Of a stretch of 64,000 bases of DNA, positions 22,370 through 33,147 are shown piece by piece. Both the position numbers and the translations under genes were made by a program. Each line of letters opens with the position of its first letter. The first letter of the stretch is position 1. The notes under the pieces were generated by a model. The model did not search any database and was not told the DNA's origin. It saw only the letters and a list, made by a program, of their open reading frames with translations. Source of the DNA: Jacaranda mimosifolia (taxonomy: Eukaryota > Streptophyta > Magnoliopsida > Lamiales > Bignoniaceae); contig CM032121.1 of the NCBI GenBank assembly GCA_018894105.1, positions 19,192,730 through 19,256,729 of the forward strand. The letters are read 5' to 3'.

Positions 22370-22850
22370 ACCTCACTAAGGAGGTCTCATAACCATATTT
22401 AGTCTTTTGAACCAAGTTCAATTGACCGCCTCACAAGTGAGAGCTTATTGTAATACATTATTTCTTGTATAAAGTTTGATTGAGTACCCCAATAATATAG
22501 TTTTATCATGATCATTAGCTAGTATGATTATGTTTCGCTGGGAACCTCATTCATGAGGTCCCAAGGCAACTCTCATTCATGAGCTTCCACCTTACTACTT
22601 AGTTAATCAGTTCAGATTCAACTGAATGCCTCATGGTTGAGGTTCCATCCCAGTAGTCAATCTTTTACTATAGTTGTAATTGGGTGCCTCTTTGTTGAGG
22701 GTTTATTATAATACTTAATCAGTGACACCAAAGTAAATTGGACACCTCATTGGTGATTTTTCATCGTGGGACTTAATAAGTTCCAAAGGATGTAATTGTA
22801 TGCCTCGTTGGTAAGGGGCTTTTAAAACTAAGTGTCATGATTACATTTTG
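22370..22850. repeat. Degenerate ~60-bp tandem repeat array
   Basis: At least six decayed units share a 'aattg--tgcctc-ttg-tgagg-tt-at' core, for example near 22430, 22540, 22620, 22680, 22735 and 22795. The unit is about 55-65 bp with many indels. Confidence 0.55.
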
Positions 22851-23039
22851 TAAAATATTCCATTTTAAGGTTTTTTTAACCTTAGTACCCATTTTAGCAG
22901 TGAAGCTCAATTGTAAGCCTCCTTCAAGAGGTCTTAATTGTCGATGCTAAGTGCTGGGATATTGCCGCTTTCCTCCTATGAGGATTCACTATAGGCTTTT
23001 TTAGCTTAGCTACCATATTTTCCTAGTCGAACCTTATAG

Positions 23040-23560
23040 TGGAATTACACTAAAGAGTTGCCACTCACCTTCGGACAGGTTTTATTGTGGACTTTTGAAT
23101 GTGGACCACATACTCAGAAAGGGATGTATAGTGGGGTTATGCTAGAGTCACGTCTACACGTCCCCAGATGGCTATATAATAGAATTATGCCAGCAATCAC
23201 ATGGCTTTGGTGGGCCATATAATGGGATTATGCCAGCGACCATGTGTCCCCAAATGGTTGTATAATGGGATTATGCTGGTGATCACATGCCCCCAAAGGA
23301 GATTATATGTAAATGAGGACCATGTACTTTCGGATGAGCCTTATAGTGGGATTATGTTGAAGAGTTGCCATTCACATCTAGGGAGGTTTTATTATAGGCT
23401 TTTAAGTGGAGATCACCTACTTTCGGAGAAGCCTTGTAGTGGGATTATGTCGGCAACTATGTGCCCTTGAAGGTCGTATAGTAGGATTAGACCTAGGTGG
23501 CAACCACATACTCTCAGAGAAGCCTTATAATCGGATTATGCCATAGAGTCATCAAAGGTG
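23040..23560. repeat. Degenerate tandem array with 'ataatgggattatgcc' core
   Basis: Eight or so copies of a core like ataatgggattatgccagc occur at about 23040, 23130, 23172, 23220, 23265, 23342, 23437 and 23527. Each is followed by a 'ccatgtg-ccccaaatgg' or 'ccacatactttcggagaagcc' segment, suggesting a higher-order unit that alternates. An open frame at 23201-23470 is created by the repeat. Confidence 0.65.
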
Positions 23561-24324
23561 CTTTGGAAAGGTAATGTGTAAGTGCCACGAATGATTTGAA
23601 GGATGTTCACTATCATGAAAAGTCTCAAATTAATTTCATTAGTACGAGTATAATAATAATGAAAATGTTTTGAGAATCTCAAAATGATCTAAGTATTCGA
23701 GCAATACAAAATTAATGCTGGAAATTAAAATTTTGTCAAGCTTAGTAGAAATAAGTAAGTGGTGTATAGATAGTGAAAACTCAAAAGTGACAGCATCTGC
23801 AATCCCCTTACTTCAATTGTTGTTATTTCCTTCAACACATTTTTTAGGCTTATTGACTTCTTGAGTGACCACGGCTTTCTCAATCATGATACTCAAGAAA
23901 TACACGCAAGGACTCTTCTTAGGTGGCAGGAGGTTTTCTAATAATTGACTCTCGAGATTTTAAGTACTTCAAGTTCTGTTGCGTGGTGTTGGGCAAGAGT
24001 TCCTAACTGATATGGGAGATCTCACATACTGCTTAGACAAAGCAGTTGAGATAATTCCTTCAGCAATGTTGCTATAACACTCTCCAAAGGTGGGTTAGTC
24101 ATCTATCGTTCCTCCTGCTTCTTGGAGGAGTCTTTTCCACCCAACATCCAGCTATGTGATAGGTCAGTAGGTTACAACTCTCCTTTTCACCATATTCACT
24201 CCTTGGAGGTTTCTCGAGCTCAATCGACCTTCATGTACCTTCGTCTTTCCTTGTCCCCCAGTCTCTTTGTTTAAGGGTATACGAGGTACAATGTGTATAT
24301 ACATGGAGCCAATTTTGGCTAGTG
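23561..24324. other. Unassigned; possibly inner part of the Tat relic
   Basis: No domain recognised. It lies between the repeat arrays and the gag remnant, where pol would be expected in an intact minus-strand gypsy element, but I see no RT or integrase motif in either strand. Confidence 0.4.
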
Positions 24325-24905
24325 TTTAGGAAATCGAACCGGACTAGCCGATTCGACCAGTTCAACAGGAATAGATAAAGATTCCAATCCGGTTTGATGA
24401 TTAAAATCAATTGGTGAAAAAATCATTTTAATTTGGTGCAAACCAATAAAAAAACCTATTGAATCGATGAACCGATTTTAATTTTAAATAGATTAATAAT
24501 TTTTTAAATAAAAATTTAAAATTAAAGATGTCAAATTTCTTTACTTTTTTTCTTCTTTCATTTTCTCATTCTACCCAAACATCAAATTTCAAACCCAAAT
24601 TCAAGAACTTCAAGATAATTGAAGATTTGTGTATCTTGACTTTGTTACCTATTGTAATATTGGTCTTAATTTATTTTTCAAAACTTTTATGTTATTTAAG
24701 TTGGTAATTATTATTCTTGTAAGTAGTAATAGATTCTATAAGGATATTTTTTGCAAAGACTTACTTCATGATGATTTGATATTTTTTTATATATTTATAT
24801 AATATTAAATATAATTATGACATCACACTAGTTGACCCAGTGGTTAAACCGGTTGAACTGATCGAACCAGTAACCAACAAGGCCATCAGTCCAATTTCTC
24901 AAACA
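24325..24905. mobile_element. Non-autonomous TIR element, family B copy 1
   Basis: The left end reads gtgtttaggaaatcgaacc and the reverse complement of the right end reads atgtttgagaaattggact. Both ends then carry a 'ggttcga-cagttcaac' block. The AT-rich interior contains a block tataattatgacatcacac at about 24806-24828 that is shared, in reverse orientation, with the copy in GAD intron 2. It is non-coding and inserted inside or next to the gypsy relic. Confidence 0.6.
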
Positions 24906-26170
24906 TTTATTTCGGAAATTGGACTTGTTCTATTCCCCGATCATCTTAGGTCCTAATCTCTATAGTTCTATGTACTTTGAATTTAGGTGGCATATCTCAG
25001 GAGTCACTTTTGATATCTGGAAAAAAGTCTTCAAGATACCCTTACTGGACTGGTCTTTTGATCTTGTCCAACGGTCACTTTCTCTAGTAGTCTGCCTTTT
25101 GTTGTGATGGACATGATCATATTTTTTTAGACTCTGCATCTTGAGTCCTCTACTATCTTTTTGGTTGGGGAGCGTCTTCAAGGTCCTCCCTCATAGAGCA
25201 TCTACTTTACCTTCTAGAAGTGTTAATCACTTCTTATGATCTCACATGGGAGTTATTGCCTCTCTTGTGTGGACAAAGCTGTTGGTTTGGATCGAGAAAT
25301 TCGCCAGAATGGTAAGATGTTTAATTGCACAAGTCGGAGCTCCGATTGCAGTAAGCAATCACCACGATAGGTCAGGTTAGGGGGAGGAGTCATGTTCATG
25401 TGCGCAGGTAGAAGAGGGTCGTGCCTCACTCTCCATTCTTCCTTTATTTTGTTTTCTCCATGAATGACAATACTCTTTTATTCATGCGATAGGATTGGCG
25501 GGGTGCTCCTGAGAGCCCGTTGTGCCATCACACTTCAACATGTTGAGTATTTTTGTTCTAGAATTGAGCGCTTTCACAATGATGGTCGGAGATAAAGGGC
25601 TATATCTTGGGAGAGCGACAATTAGAGGTTGATACTGGCTCCATGCTCCTCCTAATGGGTGTGGCACTAAGGAACGCATCTGGACTCCAATATCAGTAGG
25701 GACACTTAGGGAATTAGCTTACAGTGAGGAGTTTGTATCCATATTTCAGGGACAAAGAGGGAAGAGCAATGTCACATTCAGAATTGGCTCTTTGCTCAAT
25801 TTACTTCAATAAGGAAGAAGTCTCCTCGCTCCGATGAGAGGAGTGCAACAACTCTTGAGGACGGAGCTCCTCAACACGTTGGGTAACTGCTTTAGCCGCA
25901 GCTTGGGTGGTGGTAATTTTCGACAAAGTTTTCAACATCTCTTGGGTTATGGGCAAAATGGGATCTCCAAAAGTGGTGCCCGCTACGTGGACATCTCCTC
26001 TATTGCAAGTTGTGCATTTGGAGCTGGTTTCGGCAGTGGGTATAATGGTGCTTCAAGCTTATGACTCTCCATGTTCTCTAACATTGAGGCCACCTGATTG
26101 TTAAAGTCGCGAGCTCATAATCTCGTTTATATCCTTATCTTTTCTTCTTCATAGTATGAGTTCTCATAAA
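24906..26170 (-). pseudogene. Ty3/gypsy (Tat-like) gag remnant
   Basis: On the minus strand, downstream of the PBS, fragments of a gag-like protein appear. One near 26030-26105 reads ASMLENMESHKLEAPLYPLP. Another within 25482-25679 reads RTKILNMLKCDGTTGSQEHP, resembling the 'FKMP-YDGT-DPxEHL' signature of Tat/Ogre-type gag. Stops and frameshifts are dense throughout. Plus-strand frames at 25834-26104 are shadows of this remnant. Confidence 0.5.
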
Positions 26171-26518
26171 CGGCGCCAAAATGCTACTGCATGTAAGTGG
26201 AGCAAGGTCTCTTTCCGTAGACAATAATGTGTCGGTTTATTTTCTCTAGAATGCGTGCAAAGAGATCTTTCGCTCTCAAATGTTTTCAAAATTTCATGAT
26301 TCTTTGTAAATGATTTCTTCTGCCCGAATTCTCTCTAGAGCTTAGTATTTATAGTTTTTTTTCTTAATGGGCTTATGCCCATTAGAGTTTTGCTGCCATT
26401 CTTTATGGGTTTAGATGTTTTGGGCTCTCTAAGCTTTTTATTTAATAAATTGATTTAGTCTACTGGGTCTTTCTTAATTTTTTTTTACTAAATTGCACTT
26501 ATAGTCTTGTCATTTACA
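26171..26518 (-). mobile_element. Short gypsy LTR plus PBS, minus orientation
   Basis: On the minus strand a 337-bp block (26182-26518) begins TGTAAATGAC and ends GCAGTAGCA. Three bases (TTT) lie between it and TGGCGCCGTTTATG. TGGCGCC is a common start for the PBS of Tat/Athila gypsy elements. A TATA-like CTATAAATA lies at about 26345-26354 on the minus strand. This is the 5' LTR of the gag remnant at 24906-26170. A matching 3' LTR was not found in the window. Confidence 0.6.
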
Positions 26519-27471
26519 TCAATACCCTTTTATAGTAATTATTGCATGAGTTTTAGATCCGAGAATGAAGTTAGAAATGTGTATTATAATGATGAAGAAA
26601 TATAATGAATTAGTTCTTAAAGATAATTTCAACCAAAAAGAAAAAAAAATGATAATTTTAACCAGGATGAAGAAAAAATAAAAATTTTAGATATTATAAA
26701 AAATATATATAATATTGATAGTTAAGATTGTAAGATTTAAGATCATGGAGGTTAGTGGGTATCTACCAGTAAAGGAGAAGCATTTGCATCATTCAGTATT
26801 TAAGGAGCAAAAGACCAGTGACCTCGAGACTAGACTATACTTGGAGAACAGAGGTGAAAAAAATTATGAAGGATTCGACGTGTTGTAATGATGGAAGAAT
26901 AATGCTGAAGTTTATCTAGTTCTTCAACACATTGCTCGAGATATATTCGAGTCTTGAATATCAATAGTGGCACATGAGAGCACCTAGTGTGGGCAATCGC
27001 ACTTTGACAAATACAAGAACTCAATTAAAACCCAACTAAATTTAGTTTTGCATTTTATGGAATAATTTGTTAAATTAAGATTATACAAAGAAGACATTGA
27101 GAAAGGTAAAGATCGTCTTACCTCAGTTCGATGAGGATAATGAAAAATAGCTTGAAAACATATCAACTGCCTCCTTAATTCAAGAACAACTTAAATAATT
27201 TGAGTGAGATTGATATAAATTTTTTAAAATCGTATTTTTTAATTATCACAATGCTTATATATATATATATATATATAATATATGTGGTCCCGTCCCGATT
27301 TGGCTCGGCCCACCTAGTAGATGGCTAGTTATGGGCAGTCCCTCTTTAATAAGAAAAGCCTGTTGTGGGCTGGCGATGGTTCAACTCGGACCGTTTGGTA
27401 TCTATAGTCACTTATTTCTCTCTTTAATTTCACTAAAAGAGAAATCAAACTAAGCCAATGGACCAAATTTA
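26519..27471. other. Unassigned AT-rich stretch
   Basis: No gene recognised; two short minus-strand frames (26830-27166) have no known motif. An (AT)n microsatellite lies at 27257-27280. Confidence 0.4.
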
Positions 27472-27862
27472 GAGGGTGTTTGGGTGAGCTTATAAATTAC
27501 TCAAAACATCTTATAAAATGTTAAGAGAGCTTATAAGATATTAAAAAGTGTTTGGTAAATTTTTTCTAAAAAAAAACTTATAAGCTTCTAAAATAAGATT
27601 TTAGGAGTTTATAATATATTTTTTTTAAAAAGTAAGAAGTTCCAACTTATTTGTAAAATCTTAACAAGCTTTCTTAATTTTAATCATATTAATTACAAAA
27701 TTATTAGTACTAATATCTCAAAAGCTCCAACATCCTATTTTATCCAAACACTTTAAAAACTTATTTTTAGAAAAATATCTAACATCTTATAAACTCAAAA
27801 AATATCTTATGAAATGTAGGAACTTACAAAACATGTTAAATAAATTTAGCCAAACACCCTCT
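27472..27862. mobile_element. MITE-like element, family A copy 3 (complete)
   Basis: Begins GAGGGTGTTTGG and ends CCAAACACCCTC, a perfect 12-bp inverted repeat. The 390-bp interior is AT-rich and non-coding, and matches the copies at 15.4 and 18.4 kb. GGGTGTTTGG-type ends are frequent in hAT-like plant MITEs, but I found no clean 8-bp target duplication. It ends about 590 bp upstream of the GAD start codon. Confidence 0.75.
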
Positions 27863-28341
27863 TATATCCCATTTGGAAATAGTAAAGCAAGCTTGAGCAT
27901 TTTATTTTCAAAATTTCGAATAAATATCCTATGTCTTGTACGCGCTTTCAAATTGTGGATTACAAGCATCTTGAAGATGTTGTATTATATATATATGCAT
28001 AACAAGGGATGTCCTGGCGCACACAGTTTGACTTTGTTACTGAGATTCTGAGATAGGCGGAACCCGAAGGGCACCCATGTTCGCTTTCCCACAGTCGTCT
28101 ATCCCATTTTTTTAATGTAAGATTTAAATTCAAATTCAAATCGATTCAAAAGTTCAAATTGCATTTTTATATGAACCACATAATAAGTTAATCTGTATTT
28201 ATAACTAGATATTTTTTTGTACTTTTATGTGTATGTTTAATAAATTTGTCTGGTTTTAATAGGTGGAAATGAATATTAAAAGCAAAAATCAAATTAATAT
28301 TCCCAACAGAAAAAACTGGCCCAGTTTCCCACTTCCTTCAC
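27863..28341 (+). promoter_or_regulatory. GAD upstream region
   Basis: About 480 bp between the MITE and the TATA box. No second gene is seen. An ATATATATATGCAT block occurs at 27986-27999. No motif is assigned with confidence. Confidence 0.4.
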
Positions 28342-28348
28342 TATAAAA
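28342..28348 (+). promoter_or_regulatory. GAD TATA box
   Basis: TATAAAA in the context cactataaaagtcc, 103-109 bp upstream of the start codon. This leaves a plausible 5' UTR of about 75 bp starting near 28375. It is the only strong TATA box in the immediate upstream region. Confidence 0.75.
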
Positions 28349-28450
28349 GTCCAAGAGGTTGGCCTTAAGATCACTCAGTCTCTTCTCCATATCAATATAT
28401 TCTCTCTATTAGTTAGTTCTTGTTCGCATTTACTCATCAGCCTCGCCACC

Positions 28451-31400
28451 ATGGTTCTCTCCAAGACCACCTCTCAAACAGACGTCTCCGTTCACTCCAC
28501 TTTTGCCTCTCGATATGTTCGAGACTCTCTTCCCAGGTAATCTATTATCTATTAATTATATAGATATATTTATGTTGGATTAATCAGAATCAACACTAAT
28601 CATCTAATCACATTTATATATACATATAAATTATAATGATCTTTAATTTGTATGATTAATAATCTGCTGTGATTATTTATTTATTTATTTATTTTTTATT
28701 CATATAAGATGATCGCCTTATATATGTACATAATTATACAATATAGGTTTAAGATGCCGGAGAATTCGATTCCAAAGGAAGCGGCGTACCAGATCATAAA
28801 CGATGAGCTTATGCTGGACGGGAATCCTCGGCTGAACCTGGCTTCCTTCGTCACAACATGGATGGAACCAGAGTGCGACAAGCTCATCATGGCTGCCATT
28901 AATAAAAACTACGTTGATATGGATGAGTACCCTGTCACCACTGAGCTACAGGCAAGTCATGCCCATCCTACCTAGATCTGTTTTATTTATTTATTAATTA
29001 CTTACACATTAATTATTATATATATGATCCGTATCTGGATGGCTTTCTTGCATTTTTTTAGATTTTAAATTCTTTATTTTAATTTATATTTTATTTTATA
29101 AATATATGACATGTTTGTTAAATATTTCTTTATAAAAATAATATATGATTGAAAATTAAATATACTTTATATATATATATATCAAATTAAAATGAAAAAT
29201 AAAATAAAAGATTTAAAATATTCCTTCATATTCATTCTAAGTTCGGTTAGCTAGGCACGCGGCGTCTTAAAAGGATCACCACATAATTAATTAGATTGAT
29301 GGCCACTTATATATCCACTATTACATTCATTTCTTATCAAAACTAACCAGAACTATAAATTGTTAAAAAGAAAATGAGCAACAACGGGTCAAGCACGGCT
29401 AGTTGCTAGCTGCGCGCGTTCCTAGGCGGGGCCCAACCAAATTGTATTAATTGATATATAATTAACTTAACAAAACATACATTAGGATAATTAACTAATG
29501 CTCCCTACCAATACGGCACGATTAATGATCACTGGATGTCTTTTTTCCCCTCACAAATCTAGGGATGGCTATGGGATAGGTTTTGACTTAACTCGAGTTT
29601 TATAGTTTCTCACTACGTCCCTACTTACTCCATAGATTTTAGGAGTAAAAATTCGAATTCTACCTTTAATATAAATGTAAAACACGAATCTTACTCTATT
29701 TTACCTGCACTCAATTAATATTTTCTATTATTTTAAAAATATCATACACTATACAATTAACGAAATATCACAACTTTAACTTAAATATCATATAAATTTC
29801 AACTAAGACAAATTTTATGTTTAGGGTTTGTTGGTATATATATTTTTTTGTAAAAAATTAAATTAAATATAAATATATATATATATGTATACTTTAGGAC
29901 GGGTCAAGGTGGGTTTACTCTAAACTTGAACCCAACCTGCCCCCACAGCATTAGAGCATAAACACGTCCCGACTTGCGGCGGAGCGAATTTTTTACCCGC
30001 CCCAATCGCTTTAAAAATGGATACCCACAGATCGGATATAAATTGTCATTCCTACACAAACTCATGTTTTGATTCAATAGTTAATTACTGTACTGGGAGG
30101 AAAATTGATAAATATTATATAAAAACTTCGTCTAAAAGTATTTATAATTGTTATTGGAGAAAAATGTCACTTCAAACATTTTTTAGACCATGATCGGCGT
30201 GCCACTACACAGAGGAAACTTAATACAAAAGCAATTATCAATTGGGGGTGTGGATGCATTAGTAACATATAAGCTTGGAATGAAAAACTAATTCTTCCCG
30301 TCGTGACCATATATGCTTTGATCATTGGTTCGTATTCAGGATTGAGTCAGAATATAGGAACGTAATTTGAAATTTTCAGAAAGAATAAAAATTTTAATTT
30401 ATATTTTAATTTACAAAAAAAGAAATATTTATTCTTTTGTCTTAGTCTTACGAACAACAGGCCTGTTTGGTTTCTTCATGTTTTCTACTATTTCATAAAT
30501 AAAACACATTATTTTTTACATATTTTCACATAACATTATTTTTATTTATATTTTCAAATTACATTTTTCAATAACCTGTATATCTTCTCTCAATAACTTA
30601 TATATTTCCTCTCTCTATTCCATTGTTTCTATATCTCTCTATCTACAATCTATTAAAACCAACATAATTATTACTTTTTCAACAATCTATCAAAATACAA
30701 ACTCATTTTCAATTTATTTTCACTAACTAATTTTTTAAATTTTAGAAATGATAAAAATGAAAAATAAAAATGAAAATAAAACCAAACAGGGCCCTTAGCT
30801 TTCCCAGATAAAGACCCGAAAAAGAATGGGGAATCTTTCAACCTAATTTTGTAGGTTAGTTGGACAGCTAGAGAAGAAAGAGACAGCTGGTAAGAAACAT
30901 TAATGTAAGAAGAAAGTCTGGGCGATTATTCTCTTTGATCGGGTCGTTGATAAGATTGATTTTTGTTGAGATCGTGGGATTTCCAGTCAACATATTCCTA
31001 ACCTTCATTTAATCTTCCGTCTGAACAATCACATGGAAGGAGTCATTGATGTTAACTTAGTAAATTACCCCCATGCAGAATAAAATTGCCTTGCAACCAC
31101 CCACCAGATTCTGCTTGCCCTTTGTGTCGACTTTGTCAATCAATTAACATCCGAAAGACCAGTCATTAATGTTTTTAAAATTGGATTGGACCAAAAACTA
31201 AAAATGTAATTGGTTACTGATTTTATTGATTTGATCGGTTCGACTACTAATTCGATCGTTATAACGTCATAATAATTATATTTAATTATATAATATAATA
31301 TTTTAAAACTTTCAATAATATAAAAATATTATTTGAAAAAATTTCAATTCTTACTCATTTTTAAATACTTTCTTTTAAAAAAATACTATTTCATAATTAG

Positions 31401-33076
31401 TCAATTATAAATAAATAAAAAATAATATTTAACATTAATTTAAATAATTATTCATTTCATAATTCAAATTCAAATAAAAATAAATTTTTTTACACTAAAT
31501 ATTCAACACAATCTAAGAGAGATTAAGCAAAATAAAACAGTAAATTAAATATAAGCATCCACATATAATTACTACTTCATTAAATTTTAAAAAAATAAAT
31601 TCATGTTTCAAAAGACTACATATCCAAACTCTTTAGTCATTATTTTCAACACATAACTCTTTTCTTTTTTACATTTTTATTTTTCTAAAAAATTAATTTT
31701 TAATTTTTTTTAAAATAGAAAAATATGTGAATGAGTGGTCAACCAAACAGACCATTATTGGTTGAACCAGTTTTTGACCTATTTTGATCCATTTTGATTA
31801 GTTCAAAAGACCACCGATTTTTAAATTTTAATTGGACCAAATTGGCCACCAATCATCAATCGAATCGGACAAGGCGATCTGGTCTGATTTTCAAAACACT
31901 GTCAGTCATCCAATCAATCTATAAGGACAAGTTTGGTTGGTGGAATTACATGGGATTAGAAAAAATAATTCTTTTCAATCTAATGTTTTGTTTGTGGGAT
32001 TGTATACACACAGATCCGTGATTTATCATTGAATCCGTATATATAAACTTAATATGTGGTATTATTAATCTCACCCCCCACTCATGGAATAAATTATCTT
32101 ACCTTCTCATGAGATAACTTATCATAAGATAACTAATCATAAGATAAATTTAAAATCCAACTAAATTTGTCCCAAGTGTTCTGAGGGGTAAAGCCGTCTT
32201 TTCAGGCCTGCGCAATTTCTGTGGAGTCCGCAATCATAGGCCTTGATAAATTAATGTCTAATAAATTTGGGATAAAAGATACCATACATCTCACTAATAA
32301 TGGACCTCACTTTTTAATACCAAAGATTTGATCGAATAGTTTGTCAAATCTGTAAAGGCCATCCTTGATAATTGATATTGAATTTTTTTAGTTATTTAAT
32401 GTTTGTAATTATGTTACTTGGTATTTCGCTTAATTATTTAACTAAAAATCGGCCCAAATTCCAGCAAAAATTTCCTTCTGGTCTGTCCTATCCTGTCTGC
32501 CGACAACTCAAAACAGATAAACCCAAAAGTATATTCAACTGTGTCCCTCAAGGCAACTAGAAAAGGCACCAAACTGGCTAGTAATGGATCAAAGTAAAAT
32601 GCTAGCGAGAGAACGCTTTACTGATTATTTCTTCTGCTTTATTGTTTAAATGTTGAAAGCTGACTCATCAAATCAAAGAAGGTTTTTTTTTAGAGATATC
32701 AAATCAAAGAAGTTGGGGATGGTAGGAAAGCATTTATCTTTGGTGGGTCTCTAGGCCCTTCACTAATTCTTAGCCATCTAAAGTTTTATTATCAAATTCA
32801 TGAATTATTACTGGTATTTGTAACGTATTTGTAGACATATAACTATAAATATCATTTTACTAGCTATGCGGTATTGGACTTGTTTCCAGAATTGTCTAAA
32901 TAATTATGTATATGTGTAACTAAACAATTTTTGAACGAATTTTTATGATTACAAACGTAAATTCCTAACATTTTTGTACCTTCGAGGTATTATCTAGCGA
33001 TGGGGTAAGTGACAAACGAGTAATGGAAATTGACAAAGGCAAATATCAAGTCGTACGGGAACACACACACATACAA

Positions 33077-33107
<31 letters not shown>

Positions 33108-33116
33108 TTAAAAAAT

Positions 33117-33147
<31 letters not shown>

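Noticed and set aside
23040..23560. CRISPR-like repeat/spacer pattern
   Set aside because: Repeats are degenerate, spacing is irregular, there are no cas genes, and the context is plant transposon DNA. It is a decayed tandem array.
28709..28975. 88-codon open frame around GAD exon 2
   Set aside because: It is exon 2 with intron sequence read through at both ends; splicing to exons 1 and 3 gives the conserved protein.
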